Part shown: in pieces, positions 9,188 to 15,552 of the stretch
Layout of the letters: each line of letters begins with the position of its first letter
Position numbering within the stretch: the stretch's first letter is position 1
Assembly (NCBI GenBank): GCA_035552775.1
Contig: DASZKW010000028.1
Span: 1-16,096, forward strand
From: DASZKW01 sp035552775
Lineage (GTDB): Bacteria > Actinomycetota > Acidimicrobiia > Acidimicrobiales > Palsa-688
Reading direction: 5' to 3'
Length of the DNA: 16,096 bases
The notes under the pieces: model-generated
The model's database searches: none
Told to the model about the DNA's origin: nothing
Seen by the model: the letters and a program-made list of their open reading frames with translations, nothing else
Program-made: the position numbers and the translations under genes

Positions 9188-9946
9188 ATGGATGTAACCG
9201 ATGCCAGCTTCGAGACGGTAGTCCTCGAACGCTCGACCCAGGTCCCCGTGGTGGTTGACCTGTGGGCGTCGTGGTGCGGACCGTGCCGGACGCTCGGTCC
9301 CGTCCTGGAGAAGGTCGTCGCCGAGACCAACGGCTCGGTGGAACTGGTGAAGGTGGACGTGGACTCCAACCCCCGGGTAGCCACCACGTTCAAGATCCAG
9401 TCGATCCCCGCCGTGTACGCCATAGCCGATCGAAAGGTGGTCGACAGCTTCGTGGGCGCCCTCCCCGAGCCGGCCGTGCGCCAGTGGGTCCAGCGCCTGG
9501 TGCCGGTGCCGAGCGAGGTCGACCGGTTGGTGGAGCGGGGCGACGAGGCATCCCTGCGCCAGGCGCTCGACATCGAGCCGGCCAACCAGAAGGCCATCCT
9601 GGCCCTGGCCGCCCTGCTGGTGGAAGCCGGCCCGTCCGGCGGTTCTCTCGGGGCTTCGCCGGCGGAGCGGTCTTCGCCGGCGGAGCGGTCGGCGGAGGCG
9701 CTCGCCCTCCTCGCCCGCATACCCGAAACGGCCGAGACCCGCCGCATCGCCGCCCTCGCCCGGGTGGGCGACGAGCTAAACGGCGCCGGGGCCCGGGGCG
9801 TCGAGTCCAAGCTGGAGGCCCTGCTCGACCGGGTCAAGGGTGACGAGGGCGCACGCCAGGAGTACGTCGACCTGCTCGAGGTCCTGGGTCCCGACGACCC
9901 CCGGACCACGTCGTACCGCAAGGCCCTCACCGCCCGCCTGTTCTGA
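9188..9946 (+). CDS. Thioredoxin-TPR protein, YbbN/CnoX-like
   Basis: A 252-residue cytoplasmic protein combining an N-terminal thioredoxin domain (about 1-108) with C-terminal TPR-like helices (about 115-252). Visible motifs are DLWASWCGPC, with the active-site Cys30 and Cys33, and the cis-proline loop IQSIPAVY. E. coli CnoX/YbbN keeps this architecture and acts as a chaperone-linked redox protein; that role is inferred here. The start is the ATG at 9188, preceded by AAGGAG eight bases upstream. The frame is open far upstream, but only as a shadow of the divergent phosphotransferase gene. An 18-bp duplication adds a second SPAERS inside the TPR part. It is the first gene of the rightward group with folP2 and holA. 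Confidence 0.92.
   Translation: MDVTDASFETVVLERSTQVPVVVDLWASWCGPCRTLGPVLEKVVAETNGSVELVKVDVDSNPRVATTFKIQSIPAVYAIADRKVVDSFVGALPEPAVRQWVQRLVPVPSEVDRLVERGDEASLRQALDIEPANQKAILALAALLVEAGPSGGSLGASPAERSSPAERSAEALALLARIPETAETRRIAALARVGDELNGAGARGVESKLEALLDRVKGDEGARQEYVDLLEVLGPDDPRTTSYRKALTARLF
9654..9689. repeat. 18-bp in-frame tandem duplication
   Basis: Two perfect 18-bp copies encode SPAERS twice in the loop between helical repeats of the thioredoxin-TPR protein. The reading frame is maintained. Confidence 0.9.
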
Positions 9947-9978
9947 CCGACGGCGGCCCCCCGGGATGCCGTCGTCGG
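9947..9978 (+). terminator. Weak hairpin after the thioredoxin-like gene
   Basis: CCGACGGC immediately after the stop codon can pair with GCCGTCGTCGG, the stem core being GACGGC/GCCGTC. There is no U-run, so it is at best an attenuating structure. A -10-like box follows at 9986, which fits the start of a new transcript for folP2-holA. Confidence 0.25.
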
Positions 9979-9985
9979 TCACCGG

Positions 9986-9991
9986 TAGGGT
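9986..9991 (+). promoter_or_regulatory. Candidate -10 box of folP2
   Basis: TAGGGT (TANNNT) ends eight bases before the ATG at 10000, the same spacing as in leuS, and no convincing Shine-Dalgarno lies between. This suggests a leaderless transcript. No clear -35 element is seen. Confidence 0.4.
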
Positions 9992-9999
9992 TTCGGGCG

Positions 10000-10836
10000 A
10001 TGCGACTGTGCCTCGGGGATCGGTCCTACGACCTCACCACCCGGGCCCTGGTGATGGGCATCCTCAACCGCACCCCCGACTCGTTCTACGACCGGGGGGC
10101 CTTCTGGGACCAAGACGCCTTCTGGCGCCGGGCCGACCAGGTCGTAGCGGAGGGGGCCGACCTAATTGACGTCGGCGGGGTGAAGGCGGGCCCGGGGCCC
10201 GAGGTGAGCGAGGCGGAGGAGCTCGAGAGGGTGGTGCCCGCAGTGGAGGGCCTGCGCCGGCGCTTCGACCGACCCGTGTCGGTCGACACCTGGCGGGCGA
10301 GCGTGGCCGCCGAGTCGTACAGCGCCGGTGCCGTCATGGGCAACGACATCTCTGGTTTTGCCGACCCCGCCTACCTGCCCGCTGCCGCCGCGGCCGGCGC
10401 CACGGTCGTGGCCACCCACATCCGCCTCGCCCCCCGCGTAGCCGACCCGGACCCCGTATACACCGGCGACGACGTGGTCGGCGCGGTGGCTGGCGCCCTT
10501 GTCGAGCTCGCCGGTCGGGCGGCCGCCGCCGGCATAGGCCCCGGGCGCATCGTCGTCGACGCCGGCTTGGACCTGGGCAAGACCGCCGAGCAATCCCACG
10601 CCCTTCTCCTGGCATCGGGGCGCCTGGCCCGCCTGGGCTACCCTCTGCTGCTGTCGGCGTCCCACAAGACGTTCCTCGGTTGGATCCTCGGCTTGGAGGT
10701 GGGAGAGCGGGGCCAGGCTTCGATGGCCGCCCACGCCATCGGTATCAGCCTCGGCTGTCGTATGGTTCGGGCCCACGACGTGCGCTCGACGTGCCGGGTG
10801 CGCGACGTGCTAGCCGCCGTGTGCGAGGCGGCGTGA
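10000..10836 (+). CDS. folP: Dihydropteroate synthase paralogue, FolP2 type
   Basis: A 278-residue pterin-binding TIM-barrel protein of the dihydropteroate synthase family, which in canonical form joins 7,8-dihydropterin pyrophosphate to p-aminobenzoate in folate synthesis. The N-terminal MGILNRTPDSFYD loop, the SVDTWRA segment, GNDISG and VDAGLDLGKT are all present. The canonical sulfonamide/pABA loop (GGESTRPG) is replaced by DVGGVKAGPG (57-66), and the C-terminal SRKSF-like motif reads SASHKTFLGW. This is the signature of the mycobacterial FolP2 (Rv1207) branch, which has been reported to lack synthase activity, so the real role is open. The ATG at 10000 is supported by a close -10-like box. 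Its TGA overlaps the ATG of a five-residue mini-ORF (TGATG). Confidence 0.9.
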   Translation: MRLCLGDRSYDLTTRALVMGILNRTPDSFYDRGAFWDQDAFWRRADQVVAEGADLIDVGGVKAGPGPEVSEAEELERVVPAVEGLRRRFDRPVSVDTWRASVAAESYSAGAVMGNDISGFADPAYLPAAAAAGATVVATHIRLAPRVADPDPVYTGDDVVGAVAGALVELAGRAAAAGIGPGRIVVDAGLDLGKTAEQSHALLLASGRLARLGYPLLLSASHKTFLGWILGLEVGERGQASMAAHAIGISLGCRMVRAHDVRSTCRVRDVLAAVCEAA

Positions 10837-10857
10837 TGGTCGAGGCGGCGTGATGGC
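10824..10857 (+). repeat. 17-bp duplication of the folP2 stop / holA start junction
   Basis: Two copies of a 17-bp unit (CGAGGCGGCGTGATGGT, last base C in the second) lie head to tail. Each contains GAGG followed by TGATG, that is a Shine-Dalgarno-like tract, a TGA and an overlapping ATG. Confidence 0.95.
10836..10853 (+). CDS. Five-residue mini-ORF between folP2 and holA
   Basis: ATG at 10836-10838 overlaps the folP2 TGA. The frame reads MVEAA and stops at a TGA (10851-10853) that overlaps the ATG of holA. It exists only because the 17-bp junction is duplicated: 17 bp plus the one-base overlap gives exactly six codons. The sequence shows the arrangement; translation of it is inferred. It is more likely a coupling relic than a functional peptide. 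Confidence 0.4.
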   Translation: MVEAA

Positions 10858-11899
10858 GGGCCAGCGCACCGTCGCGGCCGGTGCGCCCGGCGAGGACCCG
10901 AGCGGGGGCCTGGCCCCGGGTCGGGTCGTGTGGCTGGTCGACGGGGACGACCCTGTCCTCGTCGCCGACAGGGCCCGGGCGCTCGTCCACGATCTGTTGG
11001 AGGGAGCGGACCCGGCATTAGCGGTGGAAGAGTCGAGGGGCGACGAGGTGGACCTGGCGGCGGTGGCCGACGCCTGCCGCACGCCGCCGCTGCTGGCCGA
11101 CCGGCGAGTGGTCGTCCTGCGCGAGGTCGGGCGCTTCAGCACCGAGGACCTGGCCCCGATCCTGGAATACCTGGAAAGCCCGTCCCCAACCGCGTCCTTG
11201 GTGCTGGTGGCCGGCGGCGGGCGGCCGGCGGCCAAGCTGGTCGCTTCGGTCAAGGCCCACGGCCACGTGGTGGCCACGGCGGTGTCCAACAGGGAGGCGC
11301 ACGGCTGGATCAAGCAGCGGGTGCGCGAGTCGTCGCTGCACCTCGATGCCCGGGCCGAGGCGCTCGTCGAATCCCACCTGGGCGAGGACATCTCACGGTT
11401 GACGGCGCTGCTCGACGTCCTGGTGAGCGCCCACGGGACCGGGGCGCGCCTCGGCGCCGGCGACGTCGAGCCCTACCTCGGGGAGGCGGGCTCGGTGGCG
11501 CCGTGGGATCTCACCGACGCCATCCACGGCGGCCGCACGGAGGCGGCCCTCTCCGCGCTCGGGCGCCTGCTGGCCGCCGGTGAGCGCCACCCCCTCGTGG
11601 TCCTGGCCATCGTCCACCGCCACGTCTCGTCGATGCTGAAGGTCGACGATCCCGACGTGCGCAGCGAGGCCCAGGCCGCCGAGGCCATGGGCATAGCCAA
11701 GGGGCGCTCGACCTTCCCGGCCAAAAAGGCGCTCGCCGGGGCTCGTCGCCTCGGCTCGGCGGGTGTCGCCCAGGCCATCGGCTACGTTGCCGACGCCGAG
11801 GTGGCACTCAAGGGGGGCTCGGAGTGGCCGCCCGGGCTGGTCCTCGAGGTCCTCGTCGCCCGATTGTGCCGCCTGGCTCGCGCCGGTACCCGCCGTTGA
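10853..11899 (+). CDS. holA: DNA polymerase III subunit delta
   Basis: A 348-residue clamp-loader delta subunit that opens the beta sliding clamp during replication. Family features include VVWLVDGDDPVLVADRA at the N-terminus, VVVLREVGRFSTEDLAPILEY, the SLVLVAGGGRPAAKL strand, GWIKQRVRE, SHLGEDISRLTALLDVL and the C-terminal collar helices (AIHGGRTEAALSALGRLLA, LVVLAIVHRHVSSMLKV). It lacks a working Walker A motif, as usual for delta. I choose the ATG at 10853, seven bases after GAGG and overlapping the mini-ORF stop; GTG 10850 is the alternative. Co-transcription with folP2 is likely. The neighbouring rpsT and lepA match the common actinobacterial order around holA. Confidence 0.94.
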   Translation: MAGQRTVAAGAPGEDPSGGLAPGRVVWLVDGDDPVLVADRARALVHDLLEGADPALAVEESRGDEVDLAAVADACRTPPLLADRRVVVLREVGRFSTEDLAPILEYLESPSPTASLVLVAGGGRPAAKLVASVKAHGHVVATAVSNREAHGWIKQRVRESSLHLDARAEALVESHLGEDISRLTALLDVLVSAHGTGARLGAGDVEPYLGEAGSVAPWDLTDAIHGGRTEAALSALGRLLAAGERHPLVVLAIVHRHVSSMLKVDDPDVRSEAQAAEAMGIAKGRSTFPAKKALAGARRLGSAGVAQAIGYVADAEVALKGGSEWPPGLVLEVLVARLCRLARAGTRR

Positions 11900-12222
11900 G
11901 CGGCCCGCCGGGCTGATCTGCCGGTCGGCGGTCCGCTCGGACACCCTTCTGGCCCCTGTCCGGCACGACGTGCACAGTTGTGCGCGCCGCGGCTGGCGAA
12001 ATGGATGGTTAGCGTCGCTATAGCGCAACTGGTGTGCACAACGCCAGAGTCGGCGCAGGCTTCCGTGCACAACGCCAGAACCGGCCGCGTTAGGTTCGCG
12101 ACCGGCGCAAGCGGGTGCGGGCCCTATCCCACGAACCGCCACCCTCCCGGCATCAGCGGTTTCTCGCAGCCCGCTATGACAAGTGCTGGCCTAAGCCATC
12201 AGCGCCCGCCAGGCCTCAAATG
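11900..12222. other. Convergent intergenic region holA / rpsT
   Basis: No gene is recognisable in these 323 bp. The notable structure is a direct repeat of GTGCACAACGCCAGA at 12034-12048 and 12065-12079 (31-bp spacing), with a related GTGCACAGTTGTGCG tract at 11969-11983. No hairpin with a U-run was found for either flanking gene. Confidence 0.6.
12034..12079. repeat. Two-copy 15-bp direct repeat, 31-bp spacing
   Basis: GTGCACAACGCCAGA occurs twice, perfectly. The centre-to-centre distance is about three helical turns, so a protein could bind both copies on one face. There are too few copies for a CRISPR array. Confidence 0.8.
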
Positions 12223-12492
12223 TCAGGGGGTCGAGATCAGGGAATTGATGCGCCGGACCAGGCGGGATTTGCGGTTGGCCGCCTGGTTCTTGTGGATCAC
12301 GCCGTGGGAGGCCGCCTTGTCCAGGCGCTTCACCGCGGCGCGCAAGTCCTCGAGCGAGGTGTCGGCGCCGGCCTCGGCGCTGCGCACGGCACGCTTGACG
12401 CGGGTCTTGATCTCCGACTTGACCGCCTTGTTGCGGAGTCGGAGGCGCTCGTTTTGCCGGTTGCGCTTGATCTGGCTCTTGATGTTGGCCAC
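12223..12492 (-). CDS. rpsT: 30S ribosomal protein S20
   Basis: An 89-residue basic helical protein that binds 16S rRNA early in 30S assembly. It begins MANIKSQIKRNRQNERLRLRN, includes VKSEIKTRVKRAV and ends with the typical VIHKNQAANRKSRLVRRINSL. Length and charge match the family. The start is GTG at 12492, with a modest GGGTGA upstream. A TAGGAT -10-like box at 12528-12533 would give a leader of about 30 bases. The gene is convergent with holA and co-directional with the kinase-like gene upstream. Confidence 0.98.
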   Translation of the reverse strand: MANIKSQIKRNRQNERLRLRNKAVKSEIKTRVKRAVRSAEAGADTSLEDLRAAVKRLDKAASHGVIHKNQAANRKSRLVRRINSLISTP

Positions 12493-12527
12493 GGGTCACC
12501 CAGTGAGTCTCGGAACGGAACCGAGCG

Positions 12528-12533
12528 ATCCTA
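12528..12533 (-). promoter_or_regulatory. Candidate -10 box of rpsT
   Basis: TAGGAT on the minus strand fits TANNNT and lies 35 bases before the GTG start. It follows the 16-bp array, which argues that rpsT has its own promoter rather than relying on read-through from the kinase-like gene. Confidence 0.3.
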
Positions 12534-12546
12534 ACATCCCACCGCC

Positions 12547-12609
12547 CTCAGCCGTGCCGGCCTACAAGCGTTCCGCCCTACAGCCGTGCCGCCCTACAAG
12601 CGTGCCGCC
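12547..12609. repeat. 16-bp tandem array carrying stop codons
   Basis: Four units read on the minus strand as GGCGGCACGCTTGTAG and close variants (12594-12609, 12578-12593, 12562-12577, then a 15-bp variant at 12547-12561). The first unit contains the stop codon of the kinase-like gene. The 16-bp period places TAG in all three frames at 12594, 12578 and 12562. Confidence 0.85.
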
Positions 12610-13520
12610 CGGGCGGCGGTGACGATCAACTCGACCGCGTCCTCCACCGCCAGCACGGTGGTGTCGAGGAGCATGTGGTAGAGGGCCGGGTCGGCGGGGT
12701 CGACCCTGTACAGCCGGCGGACGTAGGCCCGCCTCGCCCGGTCGGTCTCCTCCATCCGTCGTGCCGCCTGGTCGGCGTCGATGCCTTCGATGCATGCCGC
12801 CCAGGCCACCCTCCTGTGGGCCGGCCCGTCGAGGCGCACGTGGTAGGCGCCGGGCTGGCCCGCCAGCACGGCGGCGCCGGCGCGCCCGAGGACCACCCCG
12901 CCGTCGCCGTCGCGCATGGCGGCTATGGCCGCCTCCGCCCGCTGACGCAATGATTCGTCGGGGTCGAGGTCGAGCACCGGCGGCGCCACCGTCGCGCCGA
13001 ACGGCGCCGACTGGGCAAGGTAGGTGAAGAACCGGCGGTGCGGCGTCGCCTGCTCCTCTCCCTCGGAGAGACACTCGCCCGACGCCCGGGCACCCGACGC
13101 CCGGGCAGCCGACGCCCGGTCACCCGACGCCTCGGCACCCGACGCCCCGGCACCCGACGCCCGGGTACCCGACGCCCGGGCACCCGACGCCTCGGGACCC
13201 GACGCCCGGGCACCCGACGCCCGGGCACCCGACGCCTCGGGACCCGACGCCCGGGCACCCGACGCCTCGGGACCCGACGCCTCGGCACCCGACGCCCCGG
13301 CACCCGACGCCCAGGCACCCGACGCCCAGGCATCCGACGCCCGGGCACCCGACGCCGGCGCACCCTGGGCGAGGTCCGCCGATACCAGGCGATCGAGTAG
13401 CGGCAGGCCCAGGCGCTCGGCCACGGCGGGGGCGATGACGCTGCCGCCGGCACCGTAGGTAGCCGATATGGTTACGACGAACGCGGGCACCGACGTCTCG
13501 GCTGGCACTGACGTCTCCAT
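12594..13520 (-). CDS. Cytidylate-kinase-like protein with pentamer repeat insertion
   Basis: A 308-residue P-loop protein of the cytidylate-kinase-like (Cytidylate_kin2) family; the phosphoryl acceptor is unknown. The N-terminus has a P-loop-like TISATYGAGGSVIAPAVAERL (17-37) followed by PLLDR. The C-terminal half carries VVLGRAGAAVL, YHVRLDGPAHRRV and a lid-like RRMEETDRARRAYVRRLY with YHMLLDTT. Between them, residues 56-150 are 19 pentamers of the pattern ASGxx, where the family normally has a short helical NMP-binding region. An 18-bp duplication at the extreme N-terminus gives ETSVPA twice. The ATG at 13520 is used; a TAGGGT -10-like box lies at 13552-13557. The gene sits between rpsT and lepA, which are usually adjacent. 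Confidence 0.85.
   Translation of the reverse strand: METSVPAETSVPAFVVTISATYGAGGSVIAPAVAERLGLPLLDRLVSADLAQGAPASGARASDAWASGAWASGAGASGAEASGPEASGARASGPEASGARASGARASGPEASGARASGTRASGAGASGAEASGDRASAARASGARASGECLSEGEEQATPHRRFFTYLAQSAPFGATVAPPVLDLDPDESLRQRAEAAIAAMRDGDGGVVLGRAGAAVLAGQPGAYHVRLDGPAHRRVAWAACIEGIDADQAARRMEETDRARRAYVRRLYRVDPADPALYHMLLDTTVLAVEDAVELIVTAARAARL
13071..13355. repeat. 15-bp coding minisatellite, 19 units
   Basis: Nineteen imperfect copies of a 15-bp unit (plus-strand consensus CCGACGCCCGGGCAC) encode ASGAR, ASGPE, ASGAE, ASGAG, ASGAW and similar pentamers in the kinase-like protein. Because 15 is a multiple of three and the units lack stops, the opposite strand is also open through the array; those frames are shadows. 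Confidence 0.97.
13482..13517. repeat. 18-bp N-terminal coding duplication
   Basis: Two near-identical 18-bp copies encode ETSVPA twice at residues 2-13 of the kinase-like protein. Confidence 0.85.
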
Positions 13521-13551
13521 GGGCGGCTCGGCTCCCTTCGTTACTCCCCGT

Positions 13552-13557
13552 ACCCTA
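13552..13557 (-). promoter_or_regulatory. Candidate -10 box of the kinase-like gene
   Basis: TAGGGT on the minus strand, the same hexamer as the candidate boxes for folP2 and tRNA-Ala. It lies 31 bases before the ATG and borders the palindrome, so the palindrome's left arm would cover the -35 region. Confidence 0.3.
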
Positions 13558-13559
13558 GT

Positions 13560-13663
13560 TAGTGGCCAGGAAAAAACTACGTGGTCGGTTGATGGCCGTT
13601 AGAACCCATCCACTCAATTCGATGACAAGATCAACCGACCACGTAGTTTTTTCTCGGCCACTA
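13560..13663. repeat. 104-bp near-perfect palindrome (MITE-like)
   Basis: Two 34-bp arms (13560-13593 and 13630-13663) match at 32 of 34 positions around a 36-bp loop. The arms run TAGTGGCC, two variable bases, G, six A, then CTACGTGGTCGGTTGAT. A transcript from either strand folds into a long stem followed by a T-run, like a bidirectional terminator, yet both neighbours are transcribed away from it. Its size and termini fit a miniature inverted-repeat element. I could not define a target-site duplication with confidence. Confidence 0.9.
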
Positions 13664-13710
13664 GTGGCGGGTCCCGACCCGACGCCGTCATCCCCCCACC
13701 GAAAGCCGCC

Positions 13711-15507
13711 GTGAACTCCTCCCCCCCGCTCAGCCGCGTGCGCAACCTGAGCATCGTCGCCCACGTCGACCACGGGAAGTCCACGCTGTCGGATCGCATC
13801 TTGGAGCTCACCGGCGCCGTCGACCCCCGCGAGATGCGCGAGCAGTACCTCGACTCGATGGACATCGAGCGCGAACGCGGTATCACCATAAAGGCGCAAA
13901 ACGTCAGGGTGGCGTGGAAGGAACACATCATCCACCTCATCGACACGCCCGGCCACGTGGACGTCGGCTACGAGGTCAGCCGCAGCCTGGCCGCGTGCGA
14001 GGGGGTCGTCCTGCTCGTCGACGCCGCCCAGGGCATCGAAGCCCAGACCCTGGCCAACGCCTACCAGGCCGTGGAGAACAACCTCGAGATCGTGGCCGCC
14101 CTCAACAAGATCGACCTTCCCGCCGCCGACCCCGACCGCTACGCGGGGGAGATCGAGGCCGTCCTCGGCGTGCCCGCCGACCAGATCATCCGCATGTCGG
14201 CCAAGACCGGCGAGGGCGTGGTGGAGTTGCTCGACGCCATCATCGCCCGCATCCCCCCGCCGGTGGGCGATGCCGGCGCCCCGCTCCAGGGCCTGATCTT
14301 CGACTCCCATTACGACCAGTACCGGGGCGTCGTCAGCGCCGTGCGCATCGTGAACGGCACCCTCAAAACCGGGGCGCGCGTCCGGTTCATGCAGACCGGG
14401 CGCACCCACGAGATCGAGGAGATAGGTGTGCGCCTGCCGGTGCCGACGCCGGTGGCGAGCCTCGGCCCCGGTGACGTCGGCTACCTGATCGCGGGGATCA
14501 AGGACGTGGGCGAGGCCCGCAGCGGCGAGACGGTCACCGAGGCGTCCCGCCCCGCCGCCGTGGCTCTCGAGGGGTACCAGGACCCCAAACCCATGGTGTT
14601 CTGCGGCCTGTACCCGATCGACGGGGACGACTTCGCCAACCTGCGCGAGGCGCTCGAGAAGCTGCGCCTCAACGACGCGTCGGTGAGCTACGAGCCGGAG
14701 ACCTCCGGCGCGCTCGGTTTCGGCTTCCGCTGCGGATTCCTCGGCCTGCTGCACATGGAGATCGTGCGCGAGCGCCTGGAGCGCGAGTTCAACCTGACCC
14801 TCATCGCCACCGCGCCCTCCGTGGAGTACCTGGCCCACCAGACCGACGGCACCACCGCCAGGGTGCACAACCCCTCGGATATGCCGCCGCCCCAGAAGCT
14901 GGACCGGATCGAGGAGCCGTTCCTGGCTGCCACCGTGCTGCTGCCGGCGGAGTACACCGGGACGGTGATGGAGCTGTGCCAGTCGCGCCGGGGCGAGATG
15001 TTGCGCATGGAGTACCTGTCGCCGGAGCGCCTGGAGCTGGTTTACCGGATCCCGCTCGCCGAGGTGGTGGTCGACTTCTTCGACGCCCTCAAGAGCCGCA
15101 CCAAAGGCTACGCCAGCCTCGACTACGAGCCCGCCGGCTATGACACCGCCGACCTGGTGAAGATCGACGTGCTGTTGAACAGCCAGCCCGTCGACGCCTT
15201 CAGTGCCGTCGTCCACCGCAGCGAGGCCACCGAGTACGGCCGGCGCATGACCGAGAAGCTGCGCCAGCTGATCCCCCGCCAGCTCTTCGACGTGCCCATC
15301 CAAGCCGCGGTGGGGGGCCGGGTCATAGCCAGGGAGACGGTCAAGGCCAAGCGCAAGGACGTGCTGGCCAAGTGCTACGGCGGCGACATCACCCGCAAGC
15401 GCAAGCTCCTGGAGAAGCAGAAGGAGGGCAAGCGGCGCATGAAGAACATCGGGCGGGTCGAGGTGCCCCAAGAGGCGTTCATCCAGGCCCTGCGCCTCGA
15501 CGACTGA
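13711..15507 (+). CDS. lepA: Elongation factor 4 (LepA)
   Basis: A 598-residue ribosomal GTPase related to EF-G, implicated in back-translocation and translation under stress. All G motifs are intact: G1 AHVDHGKS (17-24), G2 RGITI (56-60), G3 DTPGH (78-82), G4 NKID (132-135) and G5 SAK (163-165). Domains II, III and V follow, and the LepA-specific C-terminal domain ends with VLAKCYGGDITRKRKLLEKQ and KRRMKNIGRVEVPQEAFI. Length is typical. The GTG at 13711 is the start; the preceding CGAAAG is only a weak ribosome-binding site. The palindromic element lies 47 bp upstream, so it may affect lepA expression. Confidence 0.98.
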   Translation: MNSSPPLSRVRNLSIVAHVDHGKSTLSDRILELTGAVDPREMREQYLDSMDIERERGITIKAQNVRVAWKEHIIHLIDTPGHVDVGYEVSRSLAACEGVVLLVDAAQGIEAQTLANAYQAVENNLEIVAALNKIDLPAADPDRYAGEIEAVLGVPADQIIRMSAKTGEGVVELLDAIIARIPPPVGDAGAPLQGLIFDSHYDQYRGVVSAVRIVNGTLKTGARVRFMQTGRTHEIEEIGVRLPVPTPVASLGPGDVGYLIAGIKDVGEARSGETVTEASRPAAVALEGYQDPKPMVFCGLYPIDGDDFANLREALEKLRLNDASVSYEPETSGALGFGFRCGFLGLLHMEIVRERLEREFNLTLIATAPSVEYLAHQTDGTTARVHNPSDMPPPQKLDRIEEPFLAATVLLPAEYTGTVMELCQSRRGEMLRMEYLSPERLELVYRIPLAEVVVDFFDALKSRTKGYASLDYEPAGYDTADLVKIDVLLNSQPVDAFSAVVHRSEATEYGRRMTEKLRQLIPRQLFDVPIQAAVGGRVIARETVKAKRKDVLAKCYGGDITRKRKLLEKQKEGKRRMKNIGRVEVPQEAFIQALRLDD

Positions 15508-15552
15508 AACGGAAGGGAAAGGAAAACCTGCTCCCCTCCGCAGCGCTCGGTG

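Noticed and set aside
12034..12079. CRISPR array
   Set aside because: Only two 15-bp copies, no further repeat-spacer units and no cas genes nearby.
13071..13355. CRISPR or pentapeptide-repeat (A(D/N)Lxx) protein
   Set aside because: Units are contiguous without spacers, and the encoded pentamer has Gly instead of a large hydrophobic residue at the centre.
13024..13458. Plus-strand frames rich in PDARA or RRPGT repeats
   Set aside because: They are other readings of the 15-bp minisatellite; only the minus-strand frame has a kinase-like domain on both sides of it.
13560..13663. Ordinary intrinsic terminator
   Set aside because: Both neighbouring genes are transcribed away from it, and a 34-bp stem with a 36-base loop is much larger than a usual terminator.
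13555..15471. 638-codon minus-strand open frame opposite lepA
   Set aside because: A shadow of lepA with no recognisable domain; lepA on the plus strand has every expected motif.
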